The notes beneath the pieces were generated by a model. That model saw nothing but the letters and a program-made list of their open reading frames with translations. It did not search any database and was not told where the DNA came from. The position numbers and the translations under genes are program-made. Below are positions 1 through 7,830 of a DNA stretch of 64,000 nucleotides, piece by piece. Position 1 is the first letter of the stretch. Every line of letters starts with the position of its first letter. Source of the DNA: Nocardia araoensis NBRC 100135 (GTDB lineage: Bacteria; Actinomycetota; Actinomycetes; Mycobacteriales; Mycobacteriaceae); the NCBI RefSeq assembly GCF_000308435.1, contig NZ_BAFR01000168.1:1-64000 (forward strand), in the 5' to 3' direction.

Positions 1-8
1 AGACAATC

Positions 9-1247
9 ATGAGACAGACCGACGGCCGCGCGATCACGAATCCGGAGAACGCGCAGAGTTTCTCGCACGCGGAGATCAAACAGGCCGCCGACGCGATGAA
101 TCCGGCCGCGCTCGACGGCGCGTTCGCCGCCTGGTCGGCCATCGCGGCGGCGGTGACGAACGCGGGCCAGCGATTCGAGGACGCGATCAAGAACGCGGTG
201 GAGCAGCACTGGGAAGGGGCGGCCGCCGACAGCGCGGTCCGCGGCGTGCGAGAGTACGCGGCGCGGGTGGGCGAACTCGGCGAGGCCATCGGCGCGCAGA
301 GTCTGCCGCTGTCGGCGGCGGCGGACGCGGCGGCCAAGTTCAAGATGTCGGTGCCGGAGCTGCTGGACGCCGCGGGCGCCACGGCCGATCCGGCACAGCG
401 CAACTCGCGGGAGGAGCAGGCCCGCGACGAGATGAACACCCAGTACATCCAGCCGTACGGGGCCACGGCGCCGGGTATTCCGACATTGCCGCCCCCGGTC
501 GCTCCGGCCGCCGCGGTCCCGACCGGTGTAGAGCCTGGCACGGGTTCGGGAACCGACCCCGGCTCGGGAACCGGTTCGGGCACCGGCACGGGCGTGGAAA
601 CCGGCACGACCGTGGACTCCCAGGCCGTGGCGGCCACCCGCTCCACGGACAACTCCTCCTCCGGCGACGCACCTTCCACTGCGGACACCACCTCCCCTGC
701 CGGTTCGGCGGACGACGGGGAGCCGGAGGACCAAGCGCAGCCGACCGCCGAGGGCACGCCGCAAACCATGCCGTCGCAAGCGGTTACATCGACCCAGGAC
801 ACCGCGGCGACCACTCCGGCATCAATCGCGACGACGCAGACAGCCACACCGTACGCGCCCATCGTGCCCTCCTCGCCGCCGCAAACGGCGCCCACCGCCG
901 TCATCCCGACCTCGTTCGGCAGCAGCCCGAGCGGCACGCCGAGCGGGCCCGGCGCCCCCGGCGCGGCCGGAACGCCGAGCGCCCCGGACAACCAAGCACG
1001 ACCGGGCACGTCTCGGCCCGCCCAACCCACCGTCCCCGCCGCGGCGAACGGGCAACCCACCGCACCGGTGCGCGCGGGAGCGACGGGCGCAGCGGGCTAC
1101 TCGGGCATGGTGCCGCCGGGGCTGCGCGGCAGGCGTACGGACGACGACGAGCACAAGTCGCCGAAGTACCTGCGCACCGAGGAGCATGCGAAAGAGCTGC
1201 TCGGCGAGGTGAAACCGACGGTGCCACCCGTACTCGGTGAGCAATGA
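9..1247 (+). CDS. PPE/WXG100-like protein, probable ESX (type VII) substrate
   Basis: Predicted type VII secretion substrate or partner. The first ~115 residues form an Ala-rich helical domain with a W-x-G turn (HWEG, residues 67-70), as in the helical hairpin of WXG100/PPE-like proteins. Residues ~155-380 are low-complexity Pro/Thr/Ser/Gly, with Gly-Ser-Gly-Thr tracts near 177-200, and the tail after ~375 is charged. No signal peptide or membrane segment is seen. Its stop overlaps the next start (ATGA), so it is probably translationally coupled to the EspG-like gene, whose family chaperones PPE proteins. Only eight bases lie upstream in the window, so the ribosome site and the true start cannot be checked. 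Confidence 0.75.
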   Translation: MRQTDGRAITNPENAQSFSHAEIKQAADAMNPAALDGAFAAWSAIAAAVTNAGQRFEDAIKNAVEQHWEGAAADSAVRGVREYAARVGELGEAIGAQSLPLSAAADAAAKFKMSVPELLDAAGATADPAQRNSREEQARDEMNTQYIQPYGATAPGIPTLPPPVAPAAAVPTGVEPGTGSGTDPGSGTGSGTGTGVETGTTVDSQAVAATRSTDNSSSGDAPSTADTTSPAGSADDGEPEDQAQPTAEGTPQTMPSQAVTSTQDTAATTPASIATTQTATPYAPIVPSSPPQTAPTAVIPTSFGSSPSGTPSGPGAPGAAGTPSAPDNQARPGTSRPAQPTVPAAANGQPTAPVRAGATGAAGYSGMVPPGLRGRRTDDDEHKSPKYLRTEEHAKELLGEVKPTVPPVLGEQ

Positions 1248-1984
1248 TCGCGCAGTGGTCGCTGTCGGCCGAGCAATTCGCCGCGGCATGGTTCGGGACA
1301 GGCTTGGACCGCATGCCCTTCCCGTTCCGGTTCACCAGCCGCTTCCCCGGCCTGAACGAGTATCAGGCGTATCAACAGCAGTTTCGCGCCGAACTGGGCC
1401 GGGACGAGCGGCTGCCGCTGCGCAACGCGATCACCACGCTGGCCGTTCCGGACTGGCGCATCGAGCTGGTCGGCTACGACAACACGCGGGAAGGCGTCGA
1501 ACTGCGGGCCGTCGCCTGCGGCACCCGTACCGGCTCGGGGGTGCTCGCCGTGCAGTCGCCCGCGCCGGACGGCGGACGAGTTCGGTTGCGCCGCTGCCGC
1601 ATCGATCAGCTCGCCACCGAAGTGGTGCGTTTGCTCCCGGACGCGCAGGCCGGAACGGTGGGTGAGAAGAGCTTCCTGCTCGACGATCTCAACGATGACC
1701 GCCCCGATGTGTTCGGCAACGCACCCGCCAGCCAGGCGAAGGAGCGCTACCGGCGTTTCTGGCGGCAGTCGTGCACCACCCGCGGCACCATCGTCGTGCT
1801 ACTGGGCCCGCGCAACGCCGAACCACTGCGCACCGGCCGCCTCCGCTGGATCGACACATCGGACGGCCGCTACTGCGAGGTTCCCGCGAACCGCGCCTTG
1901 ATGATCCGCCCGGGGACGAGCGCGGATATCGCCCGCTACCTGGACGAGTCGATCGTGCGGGCCAAGGCGCGCCTGGACAGATAG
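1244..1984 (+). CDS. EspG-like ESX secretion-associated protein
   Basis: Predicted cytosolic chaperone of the EspG family, which binds PPE-type substrates and delivers them to the ESX machine. The 246-aa length fits (family ~250-300 aa). The N-terminus has the usual SAEQFAAAWFGTGLDRMPFP-type opening, and the C-terminal half (about residues 160-246, RYRRFWRQS then TRGTIVVLLGPRN) fits the family fold. There is no transport signal, as expected for a cytosolic chaperone. The 4-bp overlap with the upstream PPE-like gene supports co-translation and a cognate pair. No other ESX component lies in this window. Confidence 0.75.
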   Translation: MIAQWSLSAEQFAAAWFGTGLDRMPFPFRFTSRFPGLNEYQAYQQQFRAELGRDERLPLRNAITTLAVPDWRIELVGYDNTREGVELRAVACGTRTGSGVLAVQSPAPDGGRVRLRRCRIDQLATEVVRLLPDAQAGTVGEKSFLLDDLNDDRPDVFGNAPASQAKERYRRFWRQSCTTRGTIVVLLGPRNAEPLRTGRLRWIDTSDGRYCEVPANRALMIRPGTSADIARYLDESIVRAKARLDR

Positions 1985-1997
1985 TTCCGGATCGCCG

Positions 1998-2588
1998 CTA
2001 CGCGCGGGCCGCGGCGAGGTGAGCGGTGACGAGAGTGTCGAGCAGCACGTCGAGATCCGGCCACGGGAAGCTCGGGCGATCCTGACGCAGCAGCACCAGG
2101 CCGTGCAGCGCCGCCCACAGGCACGCCGCGGTCGCGGTGGGATCCGCGCTGCCGGTGGCCGCCACCGCATCGACCAGGTGACGGAAGACCGGCAGGCCGG
2201 GCAGTTGCGCATCGGTCGGCTCCCAGCCGGGGGTGCCCGCGGTCGCGAACAGCACGCGGTAATGACCGGGGTGGCGCAAGCCGTACGCGCAGTAGGCGCG
2301 GCAGATCTCGCGCAGCCTGGTGCCCGCATCGCCGTCCGGCACCGCGGTCAGCACGGCGCCGAACTCGGCGAAACGGGCCGCGTAGACCGCGGTCAGCAGT
2401 TCCCGCCGATCCGCGAAGTGCAGGTAGACGCTCTGCGGTGCGATGCCGACCGCGCGTGCGACGGCGCGCATGGACAACGACTCCTGACCGTCCAGCGTCT
2501 CCAGCAGGCGACTCGCGGCCTCGATCAAGTCGTCGCGCAGTTTGCTTCCCGCTCCGCGCGGGTTTCGATTCCTCTTCGGCGGCGGCAC
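1998..2588 (-). CDS. TetR/AcrR-family regulator
   Basis: One-component transcriptional repressor. The N-terminal helix-turn-helix spans about residues 40-67 (RAVARAVGIAPQSVYLHFAD), after an initial basic stretch. The C-terminal ligand domain resembles the WHG-type TetR domain, with CLWAALHGLVLLR near residue 160. Length 196 aa is usual. It is divergent from the metallo-hydrolase gene at 2658, and the shared intergenic region holds a 12-bp inverted repeat, so the likely target is that gene and itself. The ligand is unknown. Confidence 0.85.
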   Translation of the reverse strand: MPPPKRNRNPRGAGSKLRDDLIEAASRLLETLDGQESLSMRAVARAVGIAPQSVYLHFADRRELLTAVYAARFAEFGAVLTAVPDGDAGTRLREICRAYCAYGLRHPGHYRVLFATAGTPGWEPTDAQLPGLPVFRHLVDAVAATGSADPTATAACLWAALHGLVLLRQDRPSFPWPDLDVLLDTLVTAHLAAARA

Positions 2589-2602
2589 CTTGACAGGTTA
2601 AC

Positions 2603-2644
2603 AAGACGGGTGTCCACTAACAATTGTCAGCAGACACCCGTCTT
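2603..2644. promoter_or_regulatory. 12-bp inverted repeat, probable TetR operator
   Basis: AAGACGGGTGTC (2603-2614) is repeated as its exact reverse complement, GACACCCGTCTT (2633-2644), with an 18-bp spacer. It lies between the divergent TetR gene (start 2588) and the MBL-fold gene (start 2658). A TTGACA hexamer (2590-2595) abuts it. The symmetry and position fit an operator; a hairpin role is less likely because it precedes both starts. Confidence 0.6.
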
Positions 2645-2657
2645 CATAGGAAATTCC

Positions 2658-3410
2658 ATGTCGGTCACCGTGACTCGCGTTGTGCACGCCAGCGTTCTGC
2701 TCGATTTCGGCGGAGCGAGAATTCTCACCGATCCTTGGCTGTCCGAGCGGCCCTTCTATCGACAGGGCGAGCCGCGCAGCATCGCCACCGCCGCGGACCT
2801 GCCCGAACTGTCCGGCATCGTGATCAGCCACGGCCATTACGACCACTGCGATCTCGGCGCGTTGGCGGCCTACCCCGACAAGTCGGTCCCGTTCGCCGTC
2901 GTCCGCGGTCTCGCGGCACGGGTCCGCGCCGCCGGATTCCGCGATGTGGTCGAGCTGGATCCGTGGGAGCGCACCCACCTCGGTCCGGTCGAGGTCACCG
3001 CGGCGCCCGCGCGCCACGGCGTCCCGGAGATCACCTTCGTCCTGCGCGCCGACGGCACGAGCGTCTTCTTCGGCGGCGACACCTTGCGCATCGCCGAGTT
3101 GGACGAGGTGGCCGTGCGCTACCCGGAACTCGACCTGGCGCTGCTACCGGTCAACGGACTGCGCATCCGCCCCGCGTTCAACCGGCAGGTCGTCATGGAT
3201 GCCGAGCAAGCCGCGGATCTCACCCGGGCGCTGCACCCGCGCCTGGCCGTTCCGATCCACTACGCCTTCACCAGCGGTCCGATCGGCGACCGGGTGATGA
3301 CGAAGGCGCAGCGCGACCCTGGGCTCTACGTCGACGCGTCCGCGGCTATCGCGCCGGACACATCCGTGCACGTCCTCGCCCCTGGACAACCGTTGACCGT
3401 ATCGAACTGA
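2658..3410 (+). CDS. Metallo-beta-lactamase-fold hydrolase (UlaG/NAPE-PLD-like)
   Basis: Predicted soluble zinc-dependent hydrolase, 250 aa. The metal motif HGHYDH (H-x-H-x-D-H) sits at about residues 57-62, following VISH. A later FFGGDT motif provides a bridging Asp, and PIHY near residue 210 gives a further His. The opening VTRVVHASVLLDFGGARILTD is typical of the UlaG-like branch, whose members cleave lactones, phosphoesters or acylethanolamides. The substrate cannot be told. The start at 2658 was chosen because the strongest similarity begins there and it follows the operator dyad. It is probably regulated by the divergent TetR. Confidence 0.8.
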   Translation: MSVTVTRVVHASVLLDFGGARILTDPWLSERPFYRQGEPRSIATAADLPELSGIVISHGHYDHCDLGALAAYPDKSVPFAVVRGLAARVRAAGFRDVVELDPWERTHLGPVEVTAAPARHGVPEITFVLRADGTSVFFGGDTLRIAELDEVAVRYPELDLALLPVNGLRIRPAFNRQVVMDAEQAADLTRALHPRLAVPIHYAFTSGPIGDRVMTKAQRDPGLYVDASAAIAPDTSVHVLAPGQPLTVSN

Positions 3411-3456
3411 GCGCTCCGGCGGAGCAGCGGCGAGCCGGGGCGGCCACCTCTCGGCG

Positions 3457-4752
3457 TCAGCCCAGCAGGCGCCAGTCCTCCAGGCCGTCGTACAGCGGAA
3501 CGTCCTTGGCCAGCTTGCTGACCCGGGCGCGCAGCGCGTCCAGGTCGGCGCCACCGGCCAGCGCGCTCGCGATGATGTCGGCGACCTCGGCGAATTCGGT
3601 GTCACCGAAGCCGCGGGTAGCCAGGGCGGCGGTGCCGATGCGCAGGCCGGAGGTGACCATCGGGGGACGCGGGTCGAACGGAACGGCGTTGCGGTTCACG
3701 GTGATGCCGATCTCGTGCAGCAGGTCCTCGCCCTGCTGTCCGTCGAGTTCGGAGTTGCGCAGGTCGACCAGCACCAGATGCACGTCGGTGCCGCCGGTGA
3801 GCACGCTGATGCCCTTGTCCTTGACGTCGGCGGCGGTCAGCCGCTCGGCCAGGATCTTCGCGCCGGACAGGGTGCGCTCCTGGCGATCGCGGAACTCCTC
3901 GCCAGCGGCGATCTTGAACGCGACGGCCTTGGCGGCGATGGCGTGCATGAGCGGCCCGCCCTGCTGGCCCGGGAACACCGAGCTGTTCAGCTTCTTGGCG
4001 TACTCCTGCTTGGCCAGGATCAGGCCGGAACGGGGACCGCCGAGGGTCTTGTGCACGGTCGAGGACACCACGTCGGCGTGGGGCACCGGCGAGGGGTGCA
4101 GACCGGCGGCGACCAGGCCGGCGAAGTGCGCCATGTCCACCCACAGGTAGGCGCCGACCTCGTCGGCGATCGAGCGGAACGCCGCGAAGTCCTGGTGGCG
4201 CGGATAGGCCGACCAGCCTGCCACGATCACCTTCGGACGCGCCCGCAAGGCGATGTCGCGCACCTCGTCCATGTCGACGCGGTGGTCTTCCTTGCTCACC
4301 CCGTAGGAGTGCACTTCGTAGAGTTTGCCGGAGAAGTTCAGGCGCATGCCGTGGGTCAGGTGACCGCCGTGCGCGAGATCGAGACCGAGCAGCTTGTCGC
4401 CCGGGTCCATCAGCGACATCAGCACCGCTGCGTTCGCCTGCGCGCCGGAATGGGGCTGCACGTTGGCGAATTCGGCGCCGAACAGCTCCTTGGCGCGGTT
4501 GCGCGCCAGGGTCTCCACCACGTCGACGTGCTCGCAGCCGCCGTAGTAGCGCCGCCCCGGGTAGCCCTCGGCGTACTTGTTGGTCAGCACGCTGCCCTGC
4601 GCCTGCAACACCGCGCGCGGCACGAAGTTCTCCGAGGCGATCATCTCGAGCGTGTCGCGTTCGCGGGCGAGCTCGCCTGCCATCGCGGCGGCGAGTTCCG
4701 GATCGAGCTCACCGAGGGACTGGGAATTGACAGAGGCGGTCGTCTGCGTCAC
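3457..4752 (-). CDS. glyA: Serine hydroxymethyltransferase
   Basis: Interconverts serine and glycine with tetrahydrofolate, supplying one-carbon units; cytosolic, PLP-dependent. The 431-aa length matches bacterial GlyA. The start of the catalytic domain (IASENF), the PLP-lysine motif STVHKTLGGPRSG (Lys near residue 234) and SGLRIGTAA near the C-terminus are all present. The GTG start at 4752 gives the usual N-terminus; upstream in-frame sequence is not GlyA-like. In M. tuberculosis glyA1 lies beside coaA; here about 20 kb containing an NRPS operon separates them. Confidence 0.95.
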   Translation of the reverse strand: MTQTTASVNSQSLGELDPELAAAMAGELARERDTLEMIASENFVPRAVLQAQGSVLTNKYAEGYPGRRYYGGCEHVDVVETLARNRAKELFGAEFANVQPHSGAQANAAVLMSLMDPGDKLLGLDLAHGGHLTHGMRLNFSGKLYEVHSYGVSKEDHRVDMDEVRDIALRARPKVIVAGWSAYPRHQDFAAFRSIADEVGAYLWVDMAHFAGLVAAGLHPSPVPHADVVSSTVHKTLGGPRSGLILAKQEYAKKLNSSVFPGQQGGPLMHAIAAKAVAFKIAAGEEFRDRQERTLSGAKILAERLTAADVKDKGISVLTGGTDVHLVLVDLRNSELDGQQGEDLLHEIGITVNRNAVPFDPRPPMVTSGLRIGTAALATRGFGDTEFAEVADIIASALAGGADLDALRARVSKLAKDVPLYDGLEDWRLLG

Positions 4753-4867
4753 GACCTTCAGTCTATGGGCCGGGGGCCCGGCCCTCGAGCAGGGGGTTCT
4801 TCCCTCCGGTCGCACCGGCGCGCCGCACGGTGCGGCCGTGACCTGCGACACGCCTGTGCGGCACCGG

Positions 4868-5446
4868 TCAGCGAGATCCGCCGTCCTCCGGCAGATAGTG
4901 CTCCAACAGCATCGTGAGATGCCGCTGCGCGTCTTCCAGCGGCTGCGTGGATTTCATGGCCCGCGCCTGGACGATGGCCCCCTCCATGGCGCTGAACACG
5001 AAACTGCTGAACGACCGCGCCTCCGGCGCGGGCATGCCCGCCTCCAGCAGTGCCGCGCCGAGCCTTTCGTGCCAGGCGTCGAAGACCTCGCCCGCGGCGG
5101 CCTGCACCCGGGGCTCGGACTCGGCCAGCGCCGCGCCGACGATCGGGCACCCTGCGCGATAGCCGGTCTTCTCCAGCGCGCCGACCCACCACCCGATCAG
5201 CGAATCGAACCAGCGGCGCGGCGGCGCGGCGGTGACCTTGTCGATCACCTCGCCGATCCGCGCGCCCGCCACCCGGGTCGCGGCTTCGACCAGCTCGCTC
5301 TTGCCTGCGGGGAAGTGCTGATAGAGCGAGTTTCGCGAGGCATTGCCGCGTTCGAGCAGAGCGGCGAGCCCCGCGGCGTGCACGCCTTGTTCGCGAACCA
5401 GTTCGATGGCGCTCTCGATCAGCCTGGTGCGCGGCCCTGCGGTCAT
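4868..5446 (-). CDS. TetR-family regulator with LmrA/YxaF-like C-terminus
   Basis: One-component repressor, 192 aa. The N-terminal HTH covers about residues 25-48 (LAALLERGNASRNSLYQHFP). The C-terminal half contains ALEKTGYRAGCPIVGAALA, a signature of LmrA/YxaF-type TetR proteins. The start at 5446 is preferred because an in-frame ATG at 5488 would place the operator inside the coding sequence. It is divergent from the thioesterase gene at 5540; two copies of a perfect palindrome lie between, consistent with autoregulation and control of the thioesterase/reductase pair. Confidence 0.85.
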   Translation of the reverse strand: MTAGPRTRLIESAIELVREQGVHAAGLAALLERGNASRNSLYQHFPAGKSELVEAATRVAGARIGEVIDKVTAAPPRRWFDSLIGWWVGALEKTGYRAGCPIVGAALAESEPRVQAAAGEVFDAWHERLGAALLEAGMPAPEARSFSSFVFSAMEGAIVQARAMKSTQPLEDAQRHLTMLLEHYLPEDGGSR

Positions 5447-5471
5447 GGGCGTTCCTTGCTCGAGGGTTGCG

Positions 5472-5524
5472 TGAACCGATCGGTCCATGTTGCAATCATG
5501 ACAGATGTGGACCGATCGGTTCAT
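5472..5524. promoter_or_regulatory. Two palindromic operators (ACCGATCGGT) for the TetR at 4868-5446
   Basis: A perfect 10-bp palindrome, ACCGATCGGT, occurs at 5475-5484 and 5511-5520, centres 36 bp apart. The flanks extend it: site 1 is TGAACCGATCGGTCCAT and site 2 is GGACCGATCGGTTCAT, so the pair is also arranged as a larger inverted repeat. Both sit between the divergent TetR and thioesterase starts. Spacing of whole helical turns suggests cooperative binding (inference). Confidence 0.75.
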
Positions 5525-5539
5525 CGAAAGGATGGATTC

Positions 5540-5998
5540 ATGTCCGAAGCCACCGTGGACCTGGCTCAGCTGTCCGGTCTCGAACTCCTGCGCATCGCGA
5601 TGACCAGGACGGACCGCCCGCCGTTCATCGGGGATCTGCTCGGCATGGAGGTCGACGAACTCGAACACGGCAAGGTGGTCTTCGCGCTGCGCACCCGGCC
5701 CGAGTTCGCCAACCCGCTCGGCACCACGCACGGCGGCATCTGCGCCACCCTGCTCGACTCGGTGATGGGCTGCGCCGTGCACACCACGCTGGAACCCGGC
5801 GTCGGGTACACGACACTGGAACTGAAGACCAACTACATCCGCTCCGTGCCCACCGACGGACAGCGCCTCACGGCCACCGGCACCACGATCCACGTCGGTC
5901 GCACCACCGCTACCGCCGAGGGGCGGGTGGTCGACGAGCAAGGCCGCCTGGTCGCGCACGCCACCACCACCTGCGCCATCTTCCGCCCACAACCCTGA
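5540..5998 (+). CDS. PaaI-type hotdog thioesterase
   Basis: Predicted acyl-CoA thioesterase of the PaaI/YdiI hotdog family, 152 aa. The family motif NPLGTTHGGICATLLDSVMG spans about residues 55-74, with the catalytic-region HGG near 63 and an acidic residue in the following helix. A ribosome site (AAAGGA) lies just upstream of the ATG. It is followed 11 bp later by a deazaflavin-dependent reductase in the same direction, so the two are probably one operon under the TetR at 4868-5446. The acyl substrate is unknown. Confidence 0.85.
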   Translation: MSEATVDLAQLSGLELLRIAMTRTDRPPFIGDLLGMEVDELEHGKVVFALRTRPEFANPLGTTHGGICATLLDSVMGCAVHTTLEPGVGYTTLELKTNYIRSVPTDGQRLTATGTTIHVGRTTATAEGRVVDEQGRLVAHATTTCAIFRPQP

Positions 5999-6009
5999 GG
6001 AGCACTGTC

Positions 6010-6459
6010 ATGGCGGGACGAACACCGAGCGCCGCGGTACGCAAATTCCGGCGCGAACGCCTGATCGGCCGCTACCTGGTGAATCCGGCCGTCGGTCTGC
6101 TCGACCGGCTCGGCATCCGGTCGCCGCTGATCGCCGAACTGGAGACGGTCGGCGCGAGATCTGGTCAGCCGCGGCGGGTGCCGGTCACCGCGTCGATCGA
6201 CGAGACCGGCGCGTGGCTGATCTCCCAGCACGGCCGCCGGTCCGGCTGGGCACGCAACATCACCGCCGATCCGCACGTCCGGCTACGGCAGGGCAGCCGA
6301 TGGCGCACCGGCACGGCCGCCTTCGTACCGGACGACGACGTGGCGGCCCGCTCGCGCACGTTCGCCAAGGGACGCGTCTCCGCCGCCGTCGCGGAACGGA
6401 CGATGAAAGCGCTGGAGAGCGATCCGATCTCGGTGCGCATCACCTTCGCGGGCGCCTGA
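6010..6459 (+). CDS. Deazaflavin (F420)-dependent nitroreductase-family protein
   Basis: Small (149-aa) split-barrel protein of the Ddn-like family, which binds coenzyme F420 and reduces quinones or nitro compounds. Recognised by the opening RLGIRSPLIAELETVGARSGQ, by RRVPVTA, and by GWARNITADPHVRL, a typical family segment near residues 78-92. Start ATG 6010 follows the thioesterase by 11 bp, implying co-transcription. Family members often act at the membrane face in quinone or fatty-acid metabolism; the actual substrate here is not known. Confidence 0.8.
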   Translation: MAGRTPSAAVRKFRRERLIGRYLVNPAVGLLDRLGIRSPLIAELETVGARSGQPRRVPVTASIDETGAWLISQHGRRSGWARNITADPHVRLRQGSRWRTGTAAFVPDDDVAARSRTFAKGRVSAAVAERTMKALESDPISVRITFAGA

Positions 6460-6581
6460 CCGCGCACCGGAAATCCGCGCCCGCGTGATCCCGGCAACGC
6501 CCGGACACGGCGGCCGTACGGCGACCATCGCGCCGCCGCGGCCACCGGTTTCGGCCTGTGCGTGGCCCAGGCCGCGTTCGC

Positions 6582-7793
6582 TCACGCCGCCGCGCGCACC
6601 GCGCCCGGAGTGAGTGGCTCGTCGAGGAGCCTGCGAAAACGGTCGGCCCGGTCCTCGGCATCGGCCGCGCGATCGAGCCAACCACCCAGCAACCGGTATC
6701 CCTCGACGTACGTGGAGATGTAGGCCCGCCACAGCGGCGAGGACAGGAAGCGCAGCGACTGGCGCGCCCGCTCCGGCGTCGTCAGGCTCCAGGTCTGCAA
6801 GAACTCCGCCACCTCGTCGTGCGACCGTCCCCGGTCGTGCAGCAGCAGCGCGGCGTCCTGGCGCACGGCCAGCAACTTGGCCGACGCGTTCGAAAGGCGT
6901 TCGGCTCGTTCGCCGTCGAAGCGCAGCCCGAGATCCGCGTAGATCTCCTGCGCCCACTTGCCCCAGCCGGGCCCGACGATCGAGCGCAATGCCAGATCGG
7001 CGAGCCCCTCCGCCATCAGGCACTGTGGCGTGTTCACCAGGAACAGCGTCTGCTCGGCCTGCCCCGCGGCGACCAGCCCGGCCTCCTTGCGGCAGTGCTC
7101 GGTGTGGTGTCCCGGGTAGGACTCGTGCGCGATCAGCTGCGGCAGGTGCGCCATGTGCTGCTTCAGGTCGGAGTTGATCGCGACCCGGGAGTGGTAGTTG
7201 CCCAGGTAGTAGTTGAACCCGGACCACGGCTTGTCCCCGACCACCTCGTAGGTGACGTGCTCGTGATCGGGCAGCGGGTAGCGGGCGCGGACCAGCTCGC
7301 GCAGCGCGCTGGAGAACGCCTCGACGCAGACCGGCAACCGCTCCGGCGGGATCTCGTCGGCCTTGCGATGAGCGGCCACCCGTTCGGCCAGCGGACCGTC
7401 CCCGGCGAGCACCTCGTCCATCTGCCGGTGCGCGTCGCGGTAGTCGTCCACGTCGCCGGGCGCGATGTCGACGTCGAAGTAGGCGCGCACCTCCTCGACG
7501 AAGCCGATGTCCTCGCCCGCGAACTTCCGTCCGGAGCACTCCAACGCGCGCAGGTGCACGTCGAGGAACTCGGCGCGCTCGGGCGCCAGCCCGGCCTCCG
7601 GCACCGCGGCGCGCAAGTCGGCGGCGCGCCGAGCCAGCTCGCGCGGCTGCGGGGCGGGCGCGTTCTGCACCTCGCGGCGCAGTGCGGGATCACCGGTGTA
7701 GGCGTCGACGAATCCTTCCTCCAGCCGGTCGAAGGCGAGGCCGAGGCGCAGGTATTCGGTCACGAGCGGATGCGCTTCCATGCCAGCCGACAT
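6582..7793 (-). CDS. DUF885-family putative metallohydrolase
   Basis: A 403-aa protein of the DUF885 type. The motif AHESYPGHHTEH near residues 223-234 (H-E-x-x-x-G-H-H) is a likely zinc site; distal LMAEGLADLAL supplies another Glu. No signal peptide is seen. It lies 37 bp downstream of the acyltransferase-like gene on the same strand and may be the last gene of the NRPS operon. A role in peptide or ester hydrolysis is possible but unproven. Confidence 0.7.
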   Translation of the reverse strand: MSAGMEAHPLVTEYLRLGLAFDRLEEGFVDAYTGDPALRREVQNAPAPQPRELARRAADLRAAVPEAGLAPERAEFLDVHLRALECSGRKFAGEDIGFVEEVRAYFDVDIAPGDVDDYRDAHRQMDEVLAGDGPLAERVAAHRKADEIPPERLPVCVEAFSSALRELVRARYPLPDHEHVTYEVVGDKPWSGFNYYLGNYHSRVAINSDLKQHMAHLPQLIAHESYPGHHTEHCRKEAGLVAAGQAEQTLFLVNTPQCLMAEGLADLALRSIVGPGWGKWAQEIYADLGLRFDGERAERLSNASAKLLAVRQDAALLLHDRGRSHDEVAEFLQTWSLTTPERARQSLRFLSSPLWRAYISTYVEGYRLLGGWLDRAADAEDRADRFRRLLDEPLTPGAVRAAA

Positions 7794-7830
7794 TAGCGGG
7801 GCCGGCCCGCGACGGCAGCACCGCCGATCG

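Noticed and set aside
2019..2657. Upstream extension of the MBL-fold protein
   Set aside because: It is antisense to the TetR gene and crosses the operator.
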